Below are positions 33,927 to 43,599 of a stretch of DNA of 64,000 bases, piece by piece. This DNA is from Parietichytrium sp. I65-24A (taxonomy: Eukaryota; Sar; Bigyra; Thraustochytrida; Thraustochytriidae). Below the pieces are notes generated by a model. It made no database searches, was not told the DNA's origin, and was given only the letters and a program-made list of their open reading frames with translations. Each line of letters begins with the position of its first letter. The stretch's first letter is position 1. The stretch spans positions 1 through 64,000 of the forward strand of contig BLSF01000080.1 of the NCBI GenBank assembly GCA_012862575.1, written 5' to 3'. The position numbers were made by a program, and so were the translations under genes.

Positions 33927-34199
33927 ATGGTCCCGAACGCACTGCGGAGGTTGGCGCACAGGACAGCGTGCGGGCAGCGCGCTGCGGCGAGCAGGAGCTG
34001 CTCGACGAACGTGAAAGACAAGGCCGGAGAGAAAGTGGAAGTGAGGGAGATGGCCATGGCGGTGGACGCGCAGCGGGCGGCGCAGGCGCAGGCACAGGCA
34101 CAGGCACAGGCGGCCGCTGCAGAGAAGGGGTTTGTGAATAACAAGCTGCTCCGCGTGTACTCGGTGGTGACTGGTATCAACCGCGACATCCTGCTGTGA
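33927..34199 (+). CDS. Small protein with mitochondrial-type presequence, unknown function
   Basis: The 90-residue product starts MVPNALRRLAHRTACGQRAA, an Arg/Ala/Ser-rich, acid-free stretch typical of a mitochondrial presequence. A short charged helix and a run of AlaGln repeats follow, then a C-terminus (GFVNNKLLRVYSVVTGINRDILL) that looks ordered. I do not recognise a family. Support is the composition, a purine-rich leader and a gene-like convergent position 294 bp from the next gene. A 206-codon frame on the opposite strand covers the same DNA, but its composition looks like a shadow. Confidence 0.5.
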   Translation: MVPNALRRLAHRTACGQRAAASRSCSTNVKDKAGEKVEVREMAMAVDAQRAAQAQAQAQAQAAAAEKGFVNNKLLRVYSVVTGINRDILL

Positions 34200-34493
34200 G
34201 CAATCTGTACAAAGTGAAACAGTTTTGATCAAGAGAGAAGGAAGTAAATTATATCTGCTTGAACGTGACGCGCTAGAGTGGGCAGTGCAGCGTTTTTTCT
34301 TCGTTATTTTGTAATCAGCAAGTCTTACAAAGTAATATTTTACCAGAACAGCAAAGTGTGGCTGGCTCTCTAGTATATTCTGCTCTCCACCCAAAAAATA
34401 TCTCAGCTCTTCTTTAAATGGTTGCTCTTTCTCTTGTTGTCACTCTTGACTGCGAGTACTTCTCAATCCTCAATATCATTTGGCTGCCCACAC

Positions 34494-37400
34494 TTACGCA
34501 TAACAATCATCAATGATTGTGGCGTAGGTTGCAAAATTTGCGGGCTCCGGCAGGACGACGGTGAGCGATCTTCTGACTTTCTCGCTGTTTGCGGCTTTCT
34601 CCAAAATTGCTTCAAGTGACTCGAGTGTGATTTCATTGCGCCACAAAGGGCAATCTCCCTCCTTGGTCGTTTCGCCGGGAGCTCGAGCAAACATCAAATA
34701 CCAGTGAGGCGCTGGCGTGCTTGAAAATCTTGCGCCAAGGGTATGCTTGCAAAAATTCTTCACGTCAAGATCGTAAGGGAAGGAGAACGTGACCTTCAGT
34801 GTCCACCCGGCGTCAGAAATCGGAACCGGTTGTATCTTCGTCTTTGGCGTAAGGTCCGGCTGCTGTTGTCTCTCAACCATTACGTTCAAACCCTTGGAAG
34901 CGAAAAAAGTTGAAATTCGATGTAGTTCATCGCGAATTTCGTGGGCGAAGTCTCGAACTTCCTCAGCTGTCGACAGTGATTCCTCACTTATGCTCGCGTA
35001 TTTCTGCTTGTGGTAACAGAGAGGGGAGAATTTGGGGCTCAATAAACGCGCGAGCCAGCCAATTTCTGCCACACCTTGATATTGCGGTCTTTCGTGACCT
35101 TCGTTGACAAAGTGCAACGCAAGATCTTCTCTTCTCATCCACTTTTTGCCGTTGGAAAGTTGCGCAGATGCTTGTGGCAGGTTTACAGTGCGAGTTTCGA
35201 GGATATCGACGAGCTTGGCAAGCAACCTTTCGTCCGCAGCAGAGAGCTTCATACTTTCATCTTCCAAGGTGGACTGTACGTCATAGAACACCAGGGACAC
35301 GTCCTGGAGAGGAAAGTAAGAGACAATGTTGCCTTGATCCAGGCTGCCGATCGCCTCCACATCCTTCGCCAATCTCAGGAGGTGTAAGGGGTTGCCTGTA
35401 GAGGCAGCCCCCCCGCCAAACTTGGGAAACCCGCGCAGAGGTTTGCCGTTTTCACCAATTGCGCACCAATTGTATTTCATAGGCGGCTTTTCCTCGAAAG
35501 CCATAGTTTGCGAAGTGATACGCTTGGTCTCCCTTGACGTTGAAACTTGCAAGGAGAGCAACGTTCCGCTTGGAAAACCCTCGTGATACAAATCTTCTTC
35601 GTCCTCGGACTCCGTGTTCAAAGAATCGGTTTGCGGGGAAGGTCTGGGAGAGTTCAGGAAGGAGTCCATCTCTCGCTCGTTTACGGAGGCACCTAACGGT
35701 AGTTTGAGTTGTTTGCAGGCAAGGTGAACAGCTGCTGTCTTTGCCACTTCCGATATTTTTGGGCCAAGGTCTATGCCTTTTTTCAAAATGATTTTCAAAG
35801 GTTTGTTTCCCTTCATCTTGGCCTGAAGGTGTCTCACCACAGAATCGCGCCGGTAGCTCGAAAGGTTCAAGCCAACAGCGGACCGAAAGCAAGCAAAACT
35901 GGTCTCTGCAAGCTTTTTGCGAAGTGCTGAAGTTTCATCTGGATTTCCTAATGAAGTAATGAGGTCAATGTCGCCACAACCAGAAAAAGACACCACGTCG
36001 CCGTTTCTCGAGAGAACATAGTCCAGAGCCTCTTCAAATTTCTCAAGTGCGAACTTTGGGTCCTGGCCTTTGTCTTCAAGCTCGTCTTTCGTGTAGGCTT
36101 GATAGCCCTGAAGCTCCACATCCCTCCCAGTATTAATCGGCATCGCTTTGTGCCCATTCGTAACAAATTCACCTCGACTATCAACAATGCACCAGGCGAT
36201 CCCGACGAGAGAGCCATCTGATTCCCTCCCGGTACTTGAAAACGCCTGGTACGCGAAAATCAATGGATCTTTCAAGTTTTGGTTTCCATCTCCTATCACC
36301 GCCGCAGGAGTTGCGGACCCTTTTCCTTTGACGACATCTTCAGCTGCACCTTTTTTCTTCTTCGTCTTCTCTGAAGCGGTCTCTTCAGCTTTGGCGGCGG
36401 CGGCGGCGGCAGCAGCCTTTTTCTTCTCCTTGGGAGCAACCGCGGCTGCATCCGCCTTTTCATTGGCGGCGTCTGCTGCTTTTTTTTTCTCCTTTGCAGC
36501 CGCGGGAGCCTTTTTCTTTTCTCCCTCTGCCGCTTCGGCTGCCGAATTGTTCTCTTGGGAAGCGGCGGCAGCAGCCTTTTCCTCAGCTTCCCTTGCAGCA
36601 AGTGCCGCTTTCTTCTTCGCTTTATTCAAAGCAAAAGCCTCAGCTTTCTCCTTAGCCCTGGAGGACTTTTCTTTTTTTGGGGGGGTTACAGGTTCAGCAA
36701 CCGGAGCAGATTCAGCAACTGCTGCTACATGCCTTTCATACGCAAGTGCACCCTCGGCTCGTTTGACAGCCTTACTAGCAGCAGTTCCTTGCGCATCGAG
36801 GTACCGCTGGGTGACACTGCGGATTTCGGGATCGGAAATATAGGTTGGCACTCCGACGGTTTCAGGAAGCTCGTCACCCCGAAAACGATAGTTTATGGTG
36901 AAAGTGTCTGCGGAAAGGAAAGGCCAAGGGTATTGGTCAGGAAAAGCCAAGCGTGGCATGGTTCCTGAAGCCTTTAAGGTTTGCAAAATGAAGGCAGACA
37001 TGAGTGCGTCAGCTCCGCTATGATGCGCCATGTTCATGACCTCCACGGCCTCCGCCATCGAGCAGGGCAGGCCCAGATGCTGGAGTTCTCCACCGTCCCG
37101 CTGACGAAAATTCTTCTCAAAAACAGGGGCGAGGCGGCCTCTGTCCCCCCGGTAGCTGTCGCGAGCCTCTTTGGCTAGATATTGCGCAGTTTCGGTCCAC
37201 GCCTCCTTTTCACTGCTCGTCATTGACTCAGCGAGCCATTTGAAGTCTAACATGAGCAACGTGACGTCCCCTTCAAAATTGTGCCCCCCAACGATCCCAC
37301 CGCTTCTCCTAACCGCATCAATGTCCTCAAGAAGCAATGAATACAGCGGTTTGGCCGGTACTTTAAAGTTTGTCATTTCTTCGTCAGTGACGTCGGAGAA

Positions 37401-38663
37401 TTTTTTCCCCTCCTCGTTTGGTTCGTACGAGTCGCGATTTTCGAGGAGATAATGGTATGGATATCCGGGCAAAAGGTTGCCATCTTGGTCTAGCACCGCC
37501 CAGCCGATGGTGAGCGGGCGAATACCTTCTTCGGTGAAACCTTTAACAGACTTGGGGATCCGACCTGTGGTGTTTACGCGATTGTACTCTACATCGAAGG
37601 AAAGCGTCAGATCTTTCTTGTCCGTGAGGAGTGGTGTATGGTCTTCGATTGCGTCAAATCTCTGCGGCTGTTTCAGTTTGGCTAGAAATGAGGCACTTCC
37701 TTCAGCTGCACCAGCCTCCGCCGAACGTCCTATGGTTTCTTCCGGGAGTGTTTTGCACTCGTTTACTTGCACACTATGCTCCATAGCAAACTCCTTGACA
37801 TTTTCGGTGCTAGCCTCGGCCTCCTGGACCTGTGTGGCGCGCACGTTTTTCTCCGTTTCACTCTCTGCCGCTGACTCGATTTCCTTTGGCTTCTTCGCGC
37901 TTTCTTTGAACTCTGTCGAGATCGTTCTCGTCTGCAACAGGTACGCCGCTTTGAGTGCATCCACGCCAGTGTGCATCTCCACGTCGCAAGCCGCATTGAA
38001 TTCTTTGTCAGAGATCCCATTCCCCAACGATTCTAGCGGCCCACCCGGCGACCTGCTATGAAACGCATCAACGAACGCATTCTTCAAACTATCTCCACTG
38101 GACAGCACCAGCTGCCTCAATTTGCCATCACCGCCATTTCCAATAATCCCCACCGCCACTTCCATTGCCTCTTCCGCTCTCCAAGTACCCAGACAATTCT
38201 CCTCCGATGGTTCCAACAGCACCATGCCGCCATCCTGCACGTAGCTTCCCACTTTCCCGCCGCTCGCCCATGCTCTAGCTACGTCCTCCCGTAGCAATTC
38301 CGCAACATCACTAGCGAATTCCTTTCCGCCAGCCGCAACTTCCCGCCGCGGGTAACCGTCCAAAGCCTTTCCGTCCGCACCCAGCAACGCCCAGCCCACG
38401 GACACTGAGTGCGCGCCTTCCTCCCCCAAAGTGTCCTCGCCGCGGACACTTGGCGAGGACGCCACGCCCAACGTGAGTGGCCCGTCCGCAAACTCAGAGC
38501 CTTTTGTGGTGGTGGTGGTGGTAGTGAGTGTCCGCGCACGTACGCGCTCGATGGAGAATTTCTTGTCCGAGGACACATCGTACGTGGGACACTTGGATTG
38601 CAGGGGTGCGCGTAGCGAAACGCGTCGCAGCGAAACGCGCGCTAGTTGCCTGGACACGGACAT
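34494..38663 (-). CDS. Large organelle-targeted protein with four DEDDh-exonuclease-like repeats
   Basis: The single 1389-residue frame starts with an Arg/Ser-rich presequence (MSVSRQLARVSLRRVSLRAP) fitting a mitochondrion or plastid. A motif of the form GWAxLxxDGxxLxGYP recurs four times: 89-105, 387-402, 822-838 and 1064-1080. The second unit (about 350-565) looks like a complete DEDDh 3'-5' exonuclease: FDVEY (Asp357, Glu359), GGHNFEGD (Asp466) and HHSGADA (His547-x4-Asp552). The other three lack the D-x-E pair (GVA, YQA and QVS at the equivalent place) and look catalytically dead. Residues 665-790 are a Lys/Ala-rich low-complexity linker. The last 150 residues form a separate, unrecognised domain. 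The fold assignment is by motif and inference; substrate may be RNA or DNA. I know of no described protein with this layout. Confidence 0.62.
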   Translation of the reverse strand: MSVSRQLARVSLRRVSLRAPLQSKCPTYDVSSDKKFSIERVRARTLTTTTTTTKGSEFADGPLTLGVASSPSVRGEDTLGEEGAHSVSVGWALLGADGKALDGYPRREVAAGGKEFASDVAELLREDVARAWASGGKVGSYVQDGGMVLLEPSEENCLGTWRAEEAMEVAVGIIGNGGDGKLRQLVLSSGDSLKNAFVDAFHSRSPGGPLESLGNGISDKEFNAACDVEMHTGVDALKAAYLLQTRTISTEFKESAKKPKEIESAAESETEKNVRATQVQEAEASTENVKEFAMEHSVQVNECKTLPEETIGRSAEAGAAEGSASFLAKLKQPQRFDAIEDHTPLLTDKKDLTLSFDVEYNRVNTTGRIPKSVKGFTEEGIRPLTIGWAVLDQDGNLLPGYPYHYLLENRDSYEPNEEGKKFSDVTDEEMTNFKVPAKPLYSLLLEDIDAVRRSGGIVGGHNFEGDVTLLMLDFKWLAESMTSSEKEAWTETAQYLAKEARDSYRGDRGRLAPVFEKNFRQRDGGELQHLGLPCSMAEAVEVMNMAHHSGADALMSAFILQTLKASGTMPRLAFPDQYPWPFLSADTFTINYRFRGDELPETVGVPTYISDPEIRSVTQRYLDAQGTAASKAVKRAEGALAYERHVAAVAESAPVAEPVTPPKKEKSSRAKEKAEAFALNKAKKKAALAAREAEEKAAAAASQENNSAAEAAEGEKKKAPAAAKEKKKAADAANEKADAAAVAPKEKKKAAAAAAAAKAEETASEKTKKKKGAAEDVVKGKGSATPAAVIGDGNQNLKDPLIFAYQAFSSTGRESDGSLVGIAWCIVDSRGEFVTNGHKAMPINTGRDVELQGYQAYTKDELEDKGQDPKFALEKFEEALDYVLSRNGDVVSFSGCGDIDLITSLGNPDETSALRKKLAETSFACFRSAVGLNLSSYRRDSVVRHLQAKMKGNKPLKIILKKGIDLGPKISEVAKTAAVHLACKQLKLPLGASVNEREMDSFLNSPRPSPQTDSLNTESEDEEDLYHEGFPSGTLLSLQVSTSRETKRITSQTMAFEEKPPMKYNWCAIGENGKPLRGFPKFGGGAASTGNPLHLLRLAKDVEAIGSLDQGNIVSYFPLQDVSLVFYDVQSTLEDESMKLSAADERLLAKLVDILETRTVNLPQASAQLSNGKKWMRREDLALHFVNEGHERPQYQGVAEIGWLARLLSPKFSPLCYHKQKYASISEESLSTAEEVRDFAHEIRDELHRISTFFASKGLNVMVERQQQPDLTPKTKIQPVPISDAGWTLKVTFSFPYDLDVKNFCKHTLGARFSSTPAPHWYLMFARAPGETTKEGDCPLWRNEITLESLEAILEKAANSEKVRRSLTVVLPEPANFATYATIIDDCYA

Positions 38664-39202
38664 GAGTACCGACTAACCAGGAATGAGTAATGGGTAGCGG
38701 GGAACTAGGTGCGCGTACCGAGTTGTGCGTCCCAGCGAGAGCGAGTACTGTCTGATAGTACGCGAGGACACTCGCCTTTTTGCCAGTAGTCTTGTGTGGT
38801 AACCTAACCTAATGTTCGAGTAGTGTGACATAGCACTGAATAGCGCCCGCTTACGAGAACCGGTTCTTGGGTCTTTTGCGAGTGACGGCGGGTTCTTGAT
38901 GGGTTCTCAGTGGGTTCTCAGTGGGTTCTCGATGGGTTCTCGGTGGGTTCTCGGAGAGGCGCGCGAATCTCATCCGGTTGTCAAAAAAAAAAATGGCTCA
39001 GAAAGAGAGGAACTGCTGCTTCATAGAGGCCGTCGATGGAAGCGCTCTATATTTTTAAAGCGAATCTTGGTCTGTGAGTCTCGATGCGAGATGACAACAT
39101 TAGCATGCGAAGAATCGGGGACGTGCGAAGAGTATGAGGTATAATTTATTCCTGAAAGCTATGGTACAGTGGGTGCTTAAATATAGAATGACAAGGGAGC
39201 TT
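38664..39202. other. Spacer between exonuclease-like and PA-7TM genes
   Basis: Contains a minisatellite of about six copies of GGGTTCTCAGT/GATG at 38889-38956. No gene is seen. Confidence 0.55.
38889..38956. repeat. 11-12-bp minisatellite GGGTTCTCrGT
   Basis: Six near-perfect tandem units of GGGTTCT-CAGT, CGAT or CGGT type lie 230-290 bases upstream of the exonuclease-like gene's start. Confidence 0.85.
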
Positions 39203-40627
39203 TTACTTTTGCGCTGGTGGGGTGAAGAATCGAGTTTTCACGAAGGCTTGGGCTGCGAGCAGCGTGAAGAGGACCAGAAATGTCAATGCGCGCGGCCAGC
39301 GCTGGAAGAGAATTTGATCGAGAGACGAGAGCCCGATGGTCAGCGTTGTGGCAAACATGAGGATGGCAAGATGGATAACTTTCTCGGTGAGTCTGCGGAC
39401 ATCCTCTCTGACGTCTCGCGCCTTCCCGATGCCCGAAGCGTTGTTCTTCTTTTTCCCAGAGGTGACTTTGGAGCTCTCCGTTAACTTGATACTCATCTGG
39501 CTAGGGTTGGCGCTTTGGGAGACGCGCTCCAAATCCTCGGTAACGTAGTTGCTCACTTCGTACGTTTCTTGATCCGCTTGAGTGACGCGGGATGTCCCGG
39601 AAGCGGCTGATGTATACCTGTTGAGGGTGTATATCAGCCTCCGCCCGTAAACAAAGACTCCGACCGATGTGAGTCCTGAAAACAAAGCCAACCCCATTCC
39701 AGAGTAGAAACTAAGATTTGCGAGTCCAAGGAAAGCGGCGAGAGACGAGAGTATCAAGTCAAAGCCACAGAAGAGACAGGCCAGGAACAAGAGGATGTAT
39801 CTCTTGTTTTTGGTCAAGAAGGTCTTCTTGCTGAACCTGGAAGACATCATGTCGCTCCAGGCTAATATAAGGACAACACTGGCTACGATCTCCAGAGGAA
39901 CAGTCAAAGTGAGCAGAATTCTGCTCGGGGCATATGTAAATACTCCGCGACTCCAAAAAGGGTCGATGGCCACGAACATTAGTCGAATGAAACCGCATAC
40001 GGTTTCGATAAAAATCACGATCACCGCCGTGCGATATTGCCCGCGATCAAGGAGCGCCTTTCCGAAGATGAAAAGTCGCTGGACGCTGAAGCAGAAGGTG
40101 ACAAAGGAGATGATGCACAGTAAAACTTGAACCGCAATCCAAGGCCCAGCATAAAATGCTGTCCATTGATTTGGGCTCTCTTTCAAGTCCATGATGAGCG
40201 CCCCGGGGTTCTCATTCATAGCTTGGGCGAGCAGCTTTGTGTCCTCCTGGCCGACCTCAAACATAGGGTACCCACTTGCTGCATCCCACGCATCAAAATC
40301 GTGAATGACAAGAGCCTCGTGCCCAGCCTCCAAAGTAGAAAATACGAGTACTGCTGCTGCACCTGCTTGTTCCCCCATTTTGGCAACGCTTTCGTAGCCA
40401 CAGTGGAAACAAGTCGTGGAGTACGTGCTCAGAAACAGAGCAAAAGTACCCAAAGCATCAGTCGCATTTGCACCTGGCCCTTGACAGCCGTTGTCACACC
40501 AAGACTCGTCAAAGGCAACCAGTGTTGCGTTGGAAACGTCGTTGTTGCCAGTGCTGAATCCAAATACAGGTGTTTCGATCTCGAGTCCCGCGAGTCGCTC
40601 TGGCGACAATATCATGGAACGAACCAT
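39203..40627 (-). CDS. PA-domain seven-transmembrane protein
   Basis: The 474-residue frame starts with a lumenal or extracellular-type domain (about 12-155) resembling a protease-associated (PA) domain: a Cys-containing loop (CDNGCQGPGANATDALGTFALFLSTY), then AGAAAVLVFSTLEAG and YPMFEVGQEDTKLLAQAM. Seven hydrophobic spans follow, near 162-190, 200-225, 235-258, 275-300, 307-332, 425-450 and 455-472, with a long Ser/Lys-rich loop before helix 6. This is the topology of a sorting receptor or GPCR-like protein. No signal peptide precedes the ATG at 40625-40627. A short frame starting MVTLAAF upstream on the same strand, or an unseen exon, might supply one. No exact family is recognised. Confidence 0.75.
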   Translation of the reverse strand: MVRSMILSPERLAGLEIETPVFGFSTGNNDVSNATLVAFDESWCDNGCQGPGANATDALGTFALFLSTYSTTCFHCGYESVAKMGEQAGAAAVLVFSTLEAGHEALVIHDFDAWDAASGYPMFEVGQEDTKLLAQAMNENPGALIMDLKESPNQWTAFYAGPWIAVQVLLCIISFVTFCFSVQRLFIFGKALLDRGQYRTAVIVIFIETVCGFIRLMFVAIDPFWSRGVFTYAPSRILLTLTVPLEIVASVVLILAWSDMMSSRFSKKTFLTKNKRYILLFLACLFCGFDLILSSLAAFLGLANLSFYSGMGLALFSGLTSVGVFVYGRRLIYTLNRYTSAASGTSRVTQADQETYEVSNYVTEDLERVSQSANPSQMSIKLTESSKVTSGKKKNNASGIGKARDVREDVRRLTEKVIHLAILMFATTLTIGLSSLDQILFQRWPRALTFLVLFTLLAAQAFVKTRFFTPPAQK

Positions 40628-42890
40628 GTTGCGGCTGCCCTCCTCGCTGCTGCCGCTGCGGCGACTGATCTTCTGATGGCGCTTTTACTGGACTGCTTTC
40701 TCAAGATTCCAGTCGGCGACCTCGTTATTGTTAAAAACGTGTGTGTTTACAAACGCAGCAAGAGTCACCATCCCCTTTAGGTTGAATACTCCATGCCTCC
40801 TTCCAAGTTCCGCTCTAGTTTTACATTGTTAACTTAAGCTTTGTACCTTACGTCTTTCTGTCTCTGTCCCTGTCTCGGTCTCTACGATGTTCCGTCGAGG
40901 TCCGTGCTCATTAGGAGGTATTGTTGAATAAGAAAGCCTCCACAGGGCCCCGTGTAGACGTGCCAGTCACTTTTTGTGAGTGCCACGAGGTCTACTGAGC
41001 ACTCAGTACCAGTACCACGAATTGCGTTTGTGAAGTTCCGGTGCAGCGGTTTCGAGCCTCGTCTCCTAACAGCCCTTCCTTTCCTTGACTGACTGTGAGT
41101 CATCGCGGGGCTTTCAAACTCAGTCGCGGAGAGAACAGAAGAGTAAAGTAGGGTGAAAAACTTGACCCATAGTACGGGAGAGGACAGGGGGAGGAGAGGG
41201 GGGGGAGCCACAATTGTTTCGATAGAAGGGAAAGTTCCTTCCCTGTCCGTCACCATCACCACCTCTTGCAAGGGGAAGCTGTGTGCACGGAAAAAAACAT
41301 GGACATTGTTGCTTCTCATCACGCCCAAGCGCCCTCGACAATTGAAACGTACAAGAGTGGTAACTTGCATTTGCATTTGCATTTGCATTTCTCTCTCTCT
41401 CTCTTGCCCTCTTAAGAGTCCGGACATGACATGCACTCACTCCCTCGTGGCTTGTCTATTCTGAGCACTGAATAATGATACCATTTTGAATACGGCACTG
41501 AGTACTGTGTACCGGCACTGAGTACGGGGTGCGTGCTCTGCTCAAGGGTTTGAGTGGTCTGAGTTTGAGGAGATCGAGACCGTGGGCGAGGGCATGTGTA
41601 ACCGACGCTTTTCCTTGCCGCACTCTACTCCTCTGCTAGGCAACCGACCAAGACTCAGAAAGATCCTGGCGTTGTGCTATGTTGTGCTGGCGATTTCGCA
41701 CTAGGGTGAAGAGCTCTGACATTCGTCTCCAACTTGAGCTCCCTGCTCTCTATTTTTGTTGACAGTAAAGCCCATCAAGACGTAGAAAAAACAGAACATG
41801 TTGAATTGGAAAGTGGTCAAGAGGGAGAGCCGCTTGTAAATAGGCTTGTCTTCAAAACAACCAATCTATGTCCTTGACAAGGGAGTCTCGCCGTTTGACA
41901 TTGCTAGGTTGCGTTCACTCTCTCTCGTAAGACGAGCAAAAAATGGTGTGGCAGGTTGGGTTGAGCTTTGAAGCCAGCGCGTTGGTCGATAGTCGAAAGC
42001 TAGGCTTTGGTTTACATCACCTCTTCCTTTTGGGAACTCTACGCGAGAGTTGCGAGAGTGACTCTCTGTCACTTAGCGGAACTTTACAACGCGCTACAGT
42101 GCCTCATGCACTTCAATAGGTGCATTCTGTTCGCTTCTGTTCACAACGAATTCTTTTCACGTTACGTTGGCTAAGTTGGCTATTTATTTCCTACAGTCAA
42201 CCGCAGTCAGCGCTGGTACTATCGTAAGCCACATTGTGCAAAACGTATCATGTCGACACGAAAGAAAGTTCGCAAAGCCGACACATTCACTAATTTACCA
42301 ATCGGTGGGACACCTTGGGTGAGAGTGAGCTTCATGTAATGCATTTTTTACCTGCCAAAGCCCTGGCCCTATCAGTCCTCTCAGTCCTCTCACACCATGG
42401 CTCGCAGTTTTCGCTTTTATAATTTGTGGGCATACGTTTTGGGTCGCTGACTCTTCTTTTATTTTTTCGTTTCACTGAACGCGCAACGCCTTTTCGAGTT
42501 TCACAATGTCTTTTGTGAATTTTGACTTACTCTCCTCTTTTAGGACTATAATAATATTACCACTATTGAAGCGCTACGGAGGGGTTAAAGCGGGTCCAAA
42601 TTGTTCCTTAGAAGTCCTTACCCCTTCCGATATCTCCACCTTACCGTCAACCATAGCACTCCCTAGTGCAACGAGCGAGCTCGTTGTTCTCTCGCGACGA
42701 ACTGCTCTTCGTTCAGTAGGGTAGGGTTTTGGCATGGAGGGCTTGGGGGGCTTTGCACAGAGCGTCTACCGAGGAGCGACCCCGGGGACTCTGGCGCTGG
42801 CCGGCCTCCCGAGCGGGTGGTGGTGAGCGGCAGTAGGAGTGCTCGTGTTGGCGGTAGGAGTGCTGCCATAGTCTGATTGTTTGGTGGAAG
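40628..42890. other. Divergent intergenic region, no gene recognised
   Basis: Contains GTAC-rich motifs near 40999-41018 and 41500-41526, a CATTTG hexamer array running into CT repeats at about 41367-41406, and no protein-like frame. Part must be the promoter of the PA-7TM gene and of eL32. Confidence 0.5.
41367..41406. repeat. (CATTTG)n followed by (CT)n
   Basis: Four to five copies of CATTTG run directly into a CT dinucleotide stretch. Confidence 0.85.
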
Positions 42891-42923
42891 GAGAGAGAGA
42901 GACAGAGAGAGACAGAGAGAGAG
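42891..42923 (+). promoter_or_regulatory. GAGA tract upstream of eL32
   Basis: A run of GAGAGA with GACAGAGA interruptions ends 63 bases before the eL32 start codon. Read on the coding strand it resembles the tracts upstream of PheRS beta, RAB2 and CDT2. Confidence 0.45.
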
Positions 42924-42986
42924 TTGTGTGTGTTGTTGTTGTTGAGTCGGACGTGGTTTGGACGCAACGCGCAGAGATCAGGAACG

Positions 42987-43599
42987 ATGGCTAACCCAAA
43001 GGTGAGTTGCGAGTGCGGAAGATGGCGTGGATGTTGCGTTTGCGAGCTTGTGGAGTGCGCAGCGTGTGTGTTTTGTATGTGGATGGTGGGTGTGGTTGTG
43101 GATGTAGTTGTGATTGTGAAGGGGATGGGAATGGAATGTGGTGCGAACGAGTGCGGGATGCTGACGGATGTGTGTTGCGCGCGATGGTGATGGATTGGTG
43201 ATGTTACAGACCTTGAACAAGATCAAGATCGTCAAGAAGAAGACGAAAAAGATCCACCGATGGCACTCGGACCGCTACATGCGCGTAGGACAGTCCTGGA
43301 GGGCTCCTCGCGGTATTGACTCTTGCTACCGCCGCCGCTTCAGGGGAACCGGACCACACAACAACATTGGTTACGGATCCAACAAAAAGACACGCCACCT
43401 TCTCCCAAACGGCTTCTACAAATTCCAGGTCAGCAACGTTGCTGAAGTCGAGCTTCTTTTGATGCAAAACCAGAAATACTGCGCTGAGATCGCACACAAC
43501 GTGTCTTCCCGCAAGCGCAAGGAGATCCTTGACCGTGCAGAGCAGTTGAACATTCGTGTTATTAACGGAACCGCCAAGTTCAGGGAAGAGGAGCAGTAA
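42987..43599 (+). CDS. RPL32: 60S ribosomal protein eL32 (two exons)
   Basis: eL32 is a large-subunit ribosomal protein. Exon 1 is only 15 nt (42987-43001, MANPK) and exon 2 is 43210-43599, separated by a 208-bp intron with donor GTGAGT and acceptor ACAG. The 134-residue product contains [36 protein letters not shown] and [16 protein letters not shown], all diagnostic of eL32. An intron immediately after the first few codons is common in ribosomal protein genes of intron-poor eukaryotes, where it may have a role in expression. It converges on the RWDD1 gene. Confidence 0.97.

Noticed and set aside
33774-34394. 206-residue minus-strand frame opposite the small mitochondrial-type gene
   Set aside because: Low-complexity shadow; the plus frame has a better start, presequence and ordered C-terminus.
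40127-40780. 217-residue plus-strand frame
   Set aside because: Antisense shadow of the PA-7TM gene.
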